In this document: piece by piece, positions 1 through 10,555 of the stretch
How the letters are laid out: each line of letters starts with the position of its first letter
Numbering within the stretch: the first letter of the stretch is position 1
Assembly (NCBI GenBank): GCA_033964015.1
Contig: CM066913.1
Span: forward strand, 3,350,169-3,414,168
Source: Scolanthus callimorphus
Lineage: Eukaryota > Cnidaria > Anthozoa > Actiniaria > Edwardsiidae
Direction: 5' to 3'
Length of the DNA: 64,000 nt
The notes under the pieces: model-generated
What the model was told of the DNA's origin: nothing
The model's database searches: none
What the model saw: only the letters and a program-made list of their open reading frames with translations
Position numbers and translations under genes: made by a program

Positions 1-285
1 ACATTATTGGCGAATAGAGCACTTGTGATGTTTGGAGGGACACTCAAAGCGTTTTAAAATTTTACAATGTTCTTGTGTTTCTCCCAACATCGTGCATGCT
101 CTATTCTGCCGTGTCATAGAAAGTTCTAAAAGTTTTACATTATATAAGTGATTTTCTTTAATTCGTTTTAAAATACATTTGCTATAAAGAAAAGCTTATC
201 TCAAAATGTTTTTAAAAATTTGCAGACCATACATAAAAATATGCTATGCAGCTACCTACAGCTATCAACTATGTACCATATGGTT

Positions 286-2043
286 TTAACTTGCCCATTG
301 AATGGGAAGATTTTGCAGTTTTTCCTCATCAACTTCACAATCTCCCCATGGCTTTTTACCATCTTTGGGAGTCTTCAAAAAGTCTGGAATTGGTTCTTCT
401 TCTGGCTCCTCTGGTTTGATGGTAACTGATAAATTAGGATGATGCCTCCCACCTCTGTTTTCTACCAAAGAACCATCATCTTTCTGGTTATCACTGTGCT
501 GGTTAGACATTTCCTTCTCAATTACTTGGGGTGCAACATCATTAGAACGGAACTCCTTGTCATCCTTGCTTGATGATTCAGAACTTTTAGAAATCTTTTC
601 ACTGTGTTTTATTTCCGCAGTGTCTTTTATGTCATCTTTAGGTATTTGCTCTTTTAACATAGTATGACCTGAATCATCTTTAGCCTTAATGTGTTGCTGA
701 TAATCAGGGTTGATCCCAATATAATCATATTCTAATTCATCTGCAGAGCTTTTCCCTGATTGTCTTTGTCTTCTTGCTGTTTCTACTATCCTCTGAGACT
801 TTGGTTCTACTCTACTCGCATCCCCACTCTCATTCTGATTATCTAAGTCCTCAGGTCTATATGTACCTTTATAATCAAACGCAATCTCTCGTTTTCCTGT
901 TTCACCTATTGACACTTTTATGTTCTCTCTGTGCAGTGGGCTTTCCTTAGTATTTGTAAATAATCTCTCCTTTTCTTGACTCTCAGTATTGGGCTTCTCT
1001 TCCCATTCTTCAGATGAAATAACTTTATTTGTACAAACCTTAGGTGGCACAACCTCTTGGAAGCTATCTTCCCAGTCTTCCTCAGTTTGCATAACACTTT
1101 TGTTCTCTTGATTTATTCTATCACCCCAGTCTTCAGATTCTGCCTTTTCTTGATTCTTTTTTTGGTCCTCTCTCTCCATCCAATCTTGGCTTTCATCTTT
1201 TATCCCTCTGTTATCGTGGTAACTCCAGTTTGATTGCTGACTGCCCTGCCCAAACCTTTGTCCACTGGCTCTGGCTCTGTCACCAAATCCAGCCTCCCTG
1301 TTTGAATCTGTTGATCTACCTTGATCTTTTCCTTGATCCCATTCCCGTTTCCATCCACCCTGCAGCTTTTGTCTTTCCTTGCGTTCCATGTCAACTTTGA
1401 TCCTTTCTTCCTTCCATTGTAAGTACTCCCTCCTCTCTCTCCCTGTCATTGAAACCTCAATATTTTGATGTCTTCTTGGTGGTCTGTATAGGCCCTTCTC
1501 TTTCTTCATTCGCTCAACAACACCATCTTGAAAATTGTCTCCGCCCCATGAGTGGCTTGAACGACTCCCTGTCTTAGACATGTCAGCTCTACGGTGGTCA
1601 GCAAGGAAATGAGGTTTGCTAGGGAGACCTTCCTCAACTTCCTTAAAATTCTGCCTCCTCTGTCGCTCTTCTATTAAATGTGCTTGTGGTTTCTCTCTGC
1701 TCATTTTGGCCAGCAACTTCCCCCTTGCTCTGCCCTTAGGGAGAGGCTTATTATTATCTGTCCTTACACCAGCCATTTTGTGCTCAATAAATGGCTGACC
1801 TTTCACCAACACTTCATCACTGTGTACATCAGCATTTTTAATATCTTCTTCAATTTCTTGCTTTCTTTTTAATAACTGCTCATTCTTTTCCCTGATCTTT
1901 CTTATTCTCTCTTCCAACATTGCTTCCCTTTGCTGCTTCTGTGCTTCTTCTTCTTCTGATGTGGCATTCTCTTCCAGTTTTTCTTGTGTTTTCAGTTCTT
2001 CTCTGACAGAGCTCCTTCCGTGGCTTCTGTTTTCAGCAGCCAT
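286..2043 (-). CDS. CCDC9: CCDC9-like coiled-coil domain-containing protein, intact single-exon ORF
   Basis: The ORF has 585 codons and is uninterrupted. The first ~70 residues are strongly charged (E/K/R/Q) and predict a coiled coil (EERIRKIREKNEQLLKRKQE). A conserved-looking segment follows, with GRARGKLLAKMSRE, then a basic and aromatic stretch around RPPRRHQNIEVSMTGRERREYLQWKEER. The centre and C-terminal half are low-complexity and acidic, with W-rich 'EDWGD/EEWEE' pieces, and the protein ends in a PDFLKTP-type motif. This order matches the metazoan CCDC9/CCDC9B family, whose human CCDC9 is reported as an RNA-binding, exon-junction-complex-associated protein; no enzymatic activity is known. 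The length is close to the human protein. The start Met is the first in frame and begins MAAENRSHGRSS. A minus-strand acceptor lies just upstream (AG at 2060-2061), so the coding region probably sits wholly in exon 2. It is divergently oriented to FANCD2. Family assignment is by recognition of sequence, not by a search. Confidence 0.82.
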   Translation of the reverse strand: MAAENRSHGRSSVREELKTQEKLEENATSEEEEAQKQQREAMLEERIRKIREKNEQLLKRKQEIEEDIKNADVHSDEVLVKGQPFIEHKMAGVRTDNNKPLPKGRARGKLLAKMSREKPQAHLIEERQRRQNFKEVEEGLPSKPHFLADHRRADMSKTGSRSSHSWGGDNFQDGVVERMKKEKGLYRPPRRHQNIEVSMTGRERREYLQWKEERIKVDMERKERQKLQGGWKREWDQGKDQGRSTDSNREAGFGDRARASGQRFGQGSQQSNWSYHDNRGIKDESQDWMEREDQKKNQEKAESEDWGDRINQENKSVMQTEEDWEDSFQEVVPPKVCTNKVISSEEWEEKPNTESQEKERLFTNTKESPLHRENIKVSIGETGKREIAFDYKGTYRPEDLDNQNESGDASRVEPKSQRIVETARRQRQSGKSSADELEYDYIGINPDYQQHIKAKDDSGHTMLKEQIPKDDIKDTAEIKHSEKISKSSESSSKDDKEFRSNDVAPQVIEKEMSNQHSDNQKDDGSLVENRGGRHHPNLSVTIKPEEPEEEPIPDFLKTPKDGKKPWGDCEVDEEKLQNLPIQWAS

Positions 2044-2259
2044 AATTAATTTCAGACAGCTTTAACAATAAAAGAAGTTCAGATAGTTAGTTGAATGTAT
2101 TGTAATGGGCCGATGCAAAAAACCCTGTCCAGGATCTCACTTTCAGCTACCACCCTGGAAATATTCGATCTCAAACAACCATTGTGATTTTTTTCTCTCA
2201 CATAAAATACTTGATATTTATCATAACTCAAGATTCGATGTCTCATGGTGGAAACTACC

Positions 2260-2332
2260 CTGCGAGTAGTGATTTCCTCCTCTCTTAGGCCGGGGCTCCG
2301 GTCTAAGAGAAGAGGAAATCACTGCTCGCAGG
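2260..2332. repeat. Foldback palindrome
   Basis: The left arm CTGCGAGTAGTGATTTCCTC is answered by GAGGAAATCACTGCTCGCAG on the right. The arms extend inward through TCTCTTAG/CTAAGAGA and leave a small GC-rich loop. It would form a hairpin of roughly 33 paired bases with few mismatches. It abuts the transposon-like element that starts at 2337. Confidence 0.75.
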
Positions 2333-2336
2333 TTAG

Positions 2337-2656
2337 GCCAGTTTTAGACGTCGAACTTAATTCTTGCCGCACTAAATGTCAATTTCCCATTGTTTAGTTA
2401 GTTAGAGCTATTGTCTTGAGCTCATTTGCATTAGGAACGGCACTATCTGCCGTGCCAACGCCGCGCTACTGCCGTGCTAAATTAGAATTTTGAATCCTTC
2501 CAGCGCTCCTAAAATCAGGGCTGAGATCTTCTCCATTAGCCAGACAGATTATATTAACCTCATAAAATCACTCATATCGAAATAACTTGTTTTCACTGGC
2601 TAATAAACCCAGTCAATTTAGTACGACTGAATTACGTTCGACGTCTAAAACTAGCC
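2337..2656. mobile_element. Nonautonomous DNA transposon (MITE), ~320 bp, TTAG flanks
   Basis: The left end GCCAGTTTTAGACGTCGAAC and the reverse complement of the right end (GGCTAGTTTTAGACGTCGAA) form terminal inverted repeats of about 27 bp with few mismatches. The element is flanked on both sides by TTAG (2333-2336 and 2657-2660), a probable 4-bp target-site duplication, as for piggyBac-type or related elements. It has no coding capacity. Confidence 0.7.
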
Positions 2657-3155
2657 TTAGATGGAAACAGACCAGCAGTTATTAAGTTTCAAAAGTGGAA
2701 TGCAAATATACACTGATTAGAAGAAATGCAGGTCTAGTTCGATCAACATAAAATTATAAGTTGCAGGATGCAAATTTTGCTGTGTCTAGAAAGGTAAGAG
2801 CAAGTTTAAAATGCATTGCAGGCCAATGCAATTTAAGCGCCTATTGTGTGATCACGCGTCGCTTTTACACGGCTGTTATGTGTTTAGTTTTGACTCTGAT
2901 CGCGAAAACACTGGGTACTGGAAAACCTTAATTTAGTAATTGAGTTTCCGGATATGTATTGGACATGAGTTAGACGGGATTATGTATTCTGAAACGCTGA
3001 TATAATAATGATAAATTGATTTAATAGCATGAGCAAAATTTGCAACGATTTATCTTCGAATTTGTTTATCGCGGGATTTTAAATTCCACGGACATATTTC
3101 GACAGGAGAGAAGAATGTATTGCACGCACATATAAACAGATGTCACGAACTCACC

Positions 3156-3472
3156 TTTAACGATTTTGTTTGTCTTGTTTTCAATATCTTACTGGAAATC
3201 TGCTAAAGCTTTTGGTTCTTTTTGCGCTACAGACGATCCAAACTTTTTCGATTTGATGGATTCTTTCGAGCCAGCGCTACACCGAAACAGCGGCTAATTA
3301 GTTCCCAATCTCCTATTCTGGCGCATGCGCAAAAGCGCAATGTGTAAAAACAAAATGCGCGCCAAAGACGAAAGATGAAGAAGAAAAGGGGAGAAAAGGG
3401 TGTTTTTTGGTTTCGTTTAGGAGTTTTTGCCAACAATAGCGTTGTAGATTAATTGCTTGAAGGTTTGTAGTT
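3156..3472. promoter_or_regulatory. Candidate bidirectional CCDC9/FANCD2 promoter with NRF1-like and E2F-like sites
   Basis: About 320 bp separate the putative first exon of CCDC9 from the FANCD2 start codon. The stretch contains a perfect palindrome GCGCATGCGC (3321-3330), which matches the NRF1 core. It also contains GCGCGCCAAA (3357-3366), whose complement TTTGGCGCGC fits the E2F consensus, and a CCAAT pentamer near 3304. CpG dinucleotides are locally frequent. No TATA box is evident. NRF1 and E2F motifs are typical of compact bidirectional promoters, and E2F control fits a DNA-repair gene expressed in S phase. The sites are seen in sequence; their function is inferred. Confidence 0.6.
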
Positions 3473-6400
3473 ATGGCACGGTCGAAATTCGGACCGACGC
3501 GGCGGAAATCCAAACAAGACAAGACTTCGGCGAGTGCAGGTCTGTCTCGTACTCCACAACTCATAAAAAACTCAGCTCGGAGCGTTACTGTAGATACGTG
3601 TACTTGTAAATTTACTTTCTCATTTTCTAAGAGCTAAAACTTTTGGCTCTTGATTCATCACTGAGTAGTTAACAGATATGAAAATTTGGTCGCAGGAAGA
3701 CAAGTTCAAAGCTGAGGCAAACCTTAACGCAGGCAAACCTTAACGCATGCACGTGAGCGTTTGAACATTTGTTGAATAGCGTGTGCTGCATTCTGATAGG
3801 TGTGGGACACAGCTTGTATTGGCCATTTCTGGATAAAGAAGAGTGCACACGCTTATAGCTGGAATCGTCCATTGACACTCTGTAGTCACAATGTGAAACA
3901 TCCGATCCCGGTATCACTGGCTGCATCTCTAGTATGATGAAGGTGCTTACCATTTTGTCCAAAAAAGTGTGGTCTGGAAGACCAAGATAAAATCAAAGTA
4001 GCACAGGGGTGTCCAAAACAGACCCCTTTCAGATTTCTTGCAGGTTAATAAAGTGCCATGATCTGCAATTCCTGTTGTTAATTTTTTTTGCAGCAAAAAA
4101 GAGCAGACCCTCTGCCAGTTCTGTAGTTGATAACACTGTATTTGGGAAGCTTGTCAGGGATTCTGGGATTTGTTTAAAGGCTGAAGAAAGCCAGGATGAA
4201 ATTGGTAAGCTGATAAAGATTTTACATGTATAGATAGCAATATGTAAAAACGCCATTCATGTGAAGACTTTTCTATAGCTGAAAAATGGGATAGAGCTTG
4301 AAATTAAGAAATAATCAAAGTCATAATTCTAGGCATTGTACCAACATTATAGGTGTAATTCATCAAAATCTAGGCGTAAATCCACTAAGAGAACACTGTA
4401 GAAACTGAAAACACAGTGACTGAAAAGTTAGGCGTAACAGGAAAATGTTTAGGCATATTTATGCCTGTATCGGACGCAGTTTCAAGCCCTGTGGGAGCAT
4501 ATGTTTTGCACTACTTAGAGCCCTTTTATGATAGAAAGGCCCTGCAATTGCGAAGTGAATTTGCAAAAATATCAAACATGTTGTATTCAGCTATGTGTCA
4601 TTACAGTGTAGTGTATCAAACCATTGCGACAATGATAATTGCGACAATGATAATTATAGTTTTTTGATAAGTTTAGCATCCCTCATGACCAATTAGCAAA
4701 TACATTGAAAGGCAATTGCAGCACTTTTATTAGAAGTCTAGGGTATCTTTGACATTTTATTACTATTTATAGGTGTAGACGTTGCAATATTTCAGAAAAA
4801 GTTAACAACTGCTATCAAAAGCCAGTCTGGCTACCCTGAGGTAAGTTATGAAAATAGAATTACTAGTATAGTGTATGATGGTTTGCTGGTAAAACATCTG
4901 CATGTACAATGCTTTTAGAAAGGTTTATAGAAGCTTTAATTGATCAAATTACAATCACATAATTAAAGAATAGGGTTCTTCTGTCAAAAACACTATTGTG
5001 GGAAAGTTTGCCCATGGAAATTTGGTGGTCACAATGAACTGAACTGTCCCATAGTGCTTGAGATAGAAGATCCCTATTTTTATTTTACGGTACAATGCTT
5101 AATTTTGAGTGAAAGAGGCACCATTGGTTGATAGTCACCCACAATGGCATGCACTTATCCATGTCAGATGATCTGCAATCTCAACCAATGGGAATACACC
5201 AGGATTTAGAATGCTAACAGGTTTCTACTAGTACAGTGAATTCTTATCCTTGTGATGAGAGTACCCATGGCCAGTATGATTGCATTGCTGTTGACTCAAA
5301 GTCTTCAATTTTCACTGATATGTTTTGTGTATACAGTCGAAGCTCTCATAAGCGACCACCTCGGGAACTGAAAATTGCGGTCGTTAACGGAGCTGGTCAC
5401 TTACGAGAACGGCTCTCGTTAGCGACCACCAAGCGACTTCCGACTTGAACAATAGGTGTTGGTCGCTTACGAGAGCTTAGTACAATAAATCTAGAAAAAA
5501 TATGTGATACTAATGTTTAAAATAGTTTGATTTATTTCCCGACTTTAATTAAGAGTAGATAACTGCAAATATGTACATTGAAAATAGCATTTCACCGGTG
5601 CAGCTTGTATCAGATTAGATATTTATCAGGTGATGACTAATGTTTTAAAGACAAAAAGTACTGTGGTCGCTTACGAGAGCTTAAAACAATAGAAAATCTC
5701 TGTTGGTGATTTGAAATTGTGGTCGCTAACGGAGCTGGTCGCATCGATAAGGCGGTCGCTTACGAGAGCTTGAAATAACAGAGTTTATGTGACATTTCAA
5801 ACGGGGTTTCGGGAAAATGGCCGTTATGGGAGCTGGTCGCTTACGAGAGCGGTCGCACAGAGAGCTTCGACTGTATGTTGTTTATGAAAATAATGATCAG
5901 TGGTGGATCCAAGGGTGGTGTGTTGGGTGCGGACACACCCCCTTTGCAATACAAAATGTAGCAAATGTAGTTCTAAAGACTAGGTTTAGTAGCCCTACTA
6001 ATAAATCTGGTTCTTCAAACCAGAAATGCATCCCCCTTTCCAAAAACATGGATCGGCCCCTGATGATAGCACAACATTGGCATGGGCATTTTTTTCATGT
6101 TTCACAGGTTATTGAGGAATTTATTGAAGGTCTCCAGGAGCATGTTTCTAGTTCAGAAAGGTGAGAACACTTTGGTTAGACATTAAATATGAAAACTTGT
6201 CTAACATTATTGGTCTCGCATATTATTTTTCACTTGTCAATGAAAATAAAAAATAGTTAGAGAAAAATTTGCCCTATGAATAGCTGGACATTGTGGCCAT
6301 TGATAGTATGTACCTACACTTTTGGTTGGACAGTTTATTTTATTATTGTTGATTTTGATAATTTTATGATGACCAGCACACAAACTGGCTAGTTTTTGTG

Positions 6401-9400
6401 TACCAGTATTCATCCCAACATAATTAGCAAGGGGTCTCATTATTTTTGTTGACTTCTAATACTGTAAGTATTGTCTGTCAATTGAGCCAGACTACAGGGA
6501 AGGCACTATTACTAAGACATAGGTATTGTTTTTATAGTAGGTTTAGATTGAGCCTACTGCCAATTGTTGCTGACGACAGTGAAGGAAGGTATGGTGTTTG
6601 TCTTGCCATGTTTATATTTTCCAACTTTATCATTGCTCATATCATTACATGCCTTTGTCTATTGCATAGTATCCATGGCAACAATCAAGAGAGTTTGATG
6701 AGGATTCTACTAGGTATTGACATTTTGCAGGTAAACAGATACATGTACATGTTTTTGTACTCTGCTAATTTTCATGAGGCTGCGACCAAACTAGTTTGAC
6801 ATGCCCATTTTTTTGTTTTGTCTAAATGGAAACCTTGCAAGAAACAATTACCCAGAGCCACAAAGAACCCAACACCCCATTTCTTTGGCACTGTAGAGAA
6901 TCTTGCAGTTCATAGTAACATTAAACAGAGAATATTCACTGATCTATCTATCTATCAATTCAGCAACCCCTCAGGAGAGGATTATTGATGTTGAATAGAG
7001 GATTATTGATGTTGAATAGAATGAACTATGTTTACCGTATTCAGTATTGTTTATTTTATTCCTAATCATTTCTTTCCAATTCAGCCATCTGTAGCCAACA
7101 TGCTTCTTGAGAAGCTTCCTGAATTTGTGGAGGATGAAATAGGGTGAGATACTTTTTACATTTCGCTTTCTAATTCTGATATAGGGATGGCAAATTGTCA
7201 TTTGTAAATTACAGAATCTTGCGTAATTCTTAGTGATTTTCGAATCTCAGATTTTTAGAGAGCTGTCTTGCAATCTCGTTTTCTAACAGATTAGCACAAA
7301 ATACAGAGAATGTATGAGAAGCAATATTTGATCGTCTCGATCTCGATTTTTTTAGGCTTGATCTCGCTGTCTCGGAAAATCTCACATTTGCCACCCCTTT
7401 ATATGTACATTTACAGTACCGGTACATGTATGGTAAATGTTGTGAGAGCTGAAAACAAATTATTTTACATCATTTAATCATATACTGTATGTCAGATCAA
7501 ACCTTCATTTTGGTTGCCAATGGACATGTATTTCTCATTTGACCCCAATAAAAAAGCAAATAAAAGAACAACTTAAGTCTGTCAAATGACCTGAACATTA
7601 TGAACATTATTACAACCAGCAGAAATTTCCAGCTCTCCATGTACTGATGCTAAGATGACATTGCTAGTAAATCACATTGATTCTACTCTTTGCAATTACA
7701 TGGTTTTCAACAGAACAGAGATTTTAAAATCATCCCTGCAATCCTTCTAAAATCATTTTTAATCACATTCAGGCAGGGTCCAGGAGAAGTCAACACACCT
7801 CACCTTATTTTGAATCAGTTTCGTTGGCTGGACAGAATTGTCAAAAGCAGGGTAAGTGCAGAATGCGTACTGGTGTCAGTTTCAGGCACACCACCTGCCC
7901 CCTCAGCTATGTTTGTAAATTTCTATTTTAATTGGTTAAATTGCCTTGTAGGATTTGACCCAGAAAATGCTTGAGATGGTGAGCATTACATCACCTGACA
8001 CCCAGCATGAAATAATCACTTGTCTGCCAGAAGTAGTGGATGATACTGAACATGCAGAGGTTGCAAGGGAGCTAAGGTACCAAAATTTGGGTTGGTTTGT
8101 TACTGTAGGGACCACACTGCTTCATTCAGTAGCTCTGGGAATACCATGTATATTCCAGCAGTTTGTTTTAAGCATGAAATTATTAGCAGTGGTGAAAATG
8201 AAACATTTTTTTATTATTTATCTTTAGGGAACTTTTGCTGCAGAACACAGATCTGACAGTCCCTATCCTAGATGCATTGGCTAATTTGAACCTGAGGAGT
8301 GAGCTACTTTCAGAGGTAACAAGCACATCCTTTTCTTCCTTTTCCATACCTCTGACATCGTTGTCACTGCCATCATCAGCACCACAATGACAATGATATC
8401 CTTGACCTCATCCCTGCTACCATCCTCATCAATTTATTTTCAGCAGCCAACATTGCCATTAGCATGACCTCCCCCCCAAACTTCATCCCAGTAATCATCC
8501 CCACCATTACAGGGCCAGATATTAACTTTTTTTCAAGAGATAAGGGCTGCAAATTGCACCCGTGGGGGTCGCTTTTGCAACTAAGTTTTTCATGTGCAGC
8601 CCTGGAGATGCCATCATGCCTAAATAAAAGAAGGATCTAGTTGCCAAAAATTGAAGTTTGGTTGCGATAATAAAAATCTAATCCACAATATTTTTCTAAT
8701 GACTATTTTTCTAATATTTTTAAGACAGGTATTTTTTAAAAACCTACAGACTGTAGAGGTTAGTCACCATTGGTAACCATATGGTTAGAAAGTCAGGCCC
8801 TGCATTGCACTTCCAACTCATCCTTGTTATTACTAGGTGCGGCAGTCAGTGTTACAGATGCTTCCCTCAGCTGAGCTGGATGATCTGCCCATTGTCACTA
8901 AGTTTATCCTTCAGTCAGTGGCAGATAATGATGCATTTGAAGTCATGACAGAGCTACGGGAGAACTTGGACTTTGTCTCTACCCTTGCTCCTGATTCGTC
9001 GTCAACTCCAGCCAATCAGAGGAGATCTACTAGGGGGTATATGGATATTTTTAATATTCTAGTCTCGTCTGCAGCTGTGCTTTGTGACATGACATTCATG
9101 CAGTGCTTTCCTACAGTGTAACTGTACCGGTATGAGACACTATGGAGCGTGTCTGTTGGCAAATACAAGTAGATGTTCCGGTAGATGTTCCATTCCAAGA
9201 AAATTTTAGACTTTTTGAAATGTAATCCAACCCTTACTGTTATGTGAGCAACAACCATCCCCAGTGATGCACTTTTGGCAGTGGCATTCACATTTTTCTT
9301 TTTCTTTTTTACATTGACAGTTTGTAGGTGCACAGTTCATCAATAAAATGCTTATTCTCTTGGGTAAATAATTATCATACTTTTTCTTTAGAGCTTCTGC

Positions 9401-10555
9401 AAGCACTGCCAAAATGGAGAGTTGCTGACCCTGGATGCTATCTGCTCAGGAGTCCGGTTTCAGAGAGCTGTTGCAGAGGGCTGGATCAAGGTAAGAACAG
9501 AATGGTCAGACTTAGTTTGATAGAATACAGTGTACTTGCAATTGATTGCTTACACTGTAAGTAACATGTTACATGTCATGTACCATAGCTGCAAAGATGA
9601 AGATGTCCTGACAACTAAAGATTGGACAAAATTGCCAGCTGGTGACCCAACATTATTTATTTTTTCAACCCAATACAGAAAATACACTGTACTGGCAACA
9701 TCAATTACTAACCTTATACACAGGTACTTTATCACATGACCATCTTTCTCTCCATGACATCATTTTGCAAGAAAATGTAATTGAATGAATATTTTTTTAA
9801 TAGTTGCAAACATATTCTGTATACACTGAAAGTCTGGTGTACATATTGTACTTTTGTAGGCAATAGAATCAGTTTCCTCCTCCTCCAAGCACAAGGTAAG
9901 CAGCTTCAGTGCACTTCCAGGCTGTGATAGGGTTGACTGATTACATCTTATGAATTATTACCGTCTGCAAGTGAGAGACAGTAGTAGTAATAATGGGGTT
10001 CCCATGGCAACAGTGTCATGTGACACCCCTGGCACCAGTCATACTTATTTCTGAGTGGAAATTACCACTGGAGGAAATGCAACAAAATCTTACCTCAAGC
10101 AAGATAACAAGCAAAGCACATGGACCATAGCATGACTGCCCCAGAACTTGTGCATGGATCCAAGCAAGCACTAGCCGCCTCTATGATAGAAGGGTCAATG
10201 AGCAATCTTGACACAGTAAAGTATGTAAATATTCAGGTCTGGAGCATACACCACTAGCCAGCAAAACTGATGCACATGTTCAGTATACAATGTTTTTGTA
10301 GCCATCCATGATATGGGAGGTACAGTAAAGTGACAACACATCATTTTTCTGTTAACTATGATTATTGCTTATCTCATTTAATTGATAGTGATTACACCTG
10401 GATACTCCTTGCAGGTGATTGACTTATTTGTACTGCTGATTCTCCATTCCACTGGTAACCGTAAGAAGGCTGTTGAGAGTTTGGCTCGTAATAAGATCAA
10501 GTCTGGTCTCTTCACTGAGGAGATGCTTTGCGCTGCATTCAATTCCCACCCACAG
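3473..10555 (+). CDS. FANCD2: FANCD2 exons 1-14 (residues ~1-412)
   Basis: Exons: 3473-3539, 4094-4204, 4773-4840, 6108-6160, 6538-6588, 6670-6730, 7085-7143, 7773-7851, 7952-8076, 8228-8315, 8837-9036, 9394-9490, 9860-9895, 10415-10555. They encode the basic, nuclear-localisation-like N-terminus, then [71 protein letters not shown] and [20 protein letters not shown]. Each block has a clear vertebrate FANCD2 counterpart. Exon 5 has tandem acceptors (TAGTAG, 6535-6540), both in frame. For exon 12 the first AG (9390-9391) gives a stop; the next AG (9392-9393) keeps the frame ([19 protein letters not shown]), so the start at 9394 is my choice but uncertain. Confidence 0.9.

Larger units (their letters stand above)
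2044..3155 (-). other. Putative CCDC9 5'-UTR intron and noncoding first exon boundary
   Basis: Read on the minus strand, 3149-3160 gives a strong donor (AAAG|GTGAGT, GT at 3153-3154). A plausible acceptor (TTGTTAAAG) ends at 2060, 16 bases before the CCDC9 start codon. Together they define an intron of about 1.1 kb separating a noncoding exon 1 (3155 upward) from the single coding exon. The intron carries the foldback at 2260-2332 and the TTAG-flanked element at 2337-2656. This is inferred from splice-site consensus only. Confidence 0.45.

Noticed and set aside
6876..7020. Short direct repeat GAGAGGATTATTGATGTTGAATA in FANCD2 intron 6
   Set aside because: A small two-copy duplication with no evident further meaning.
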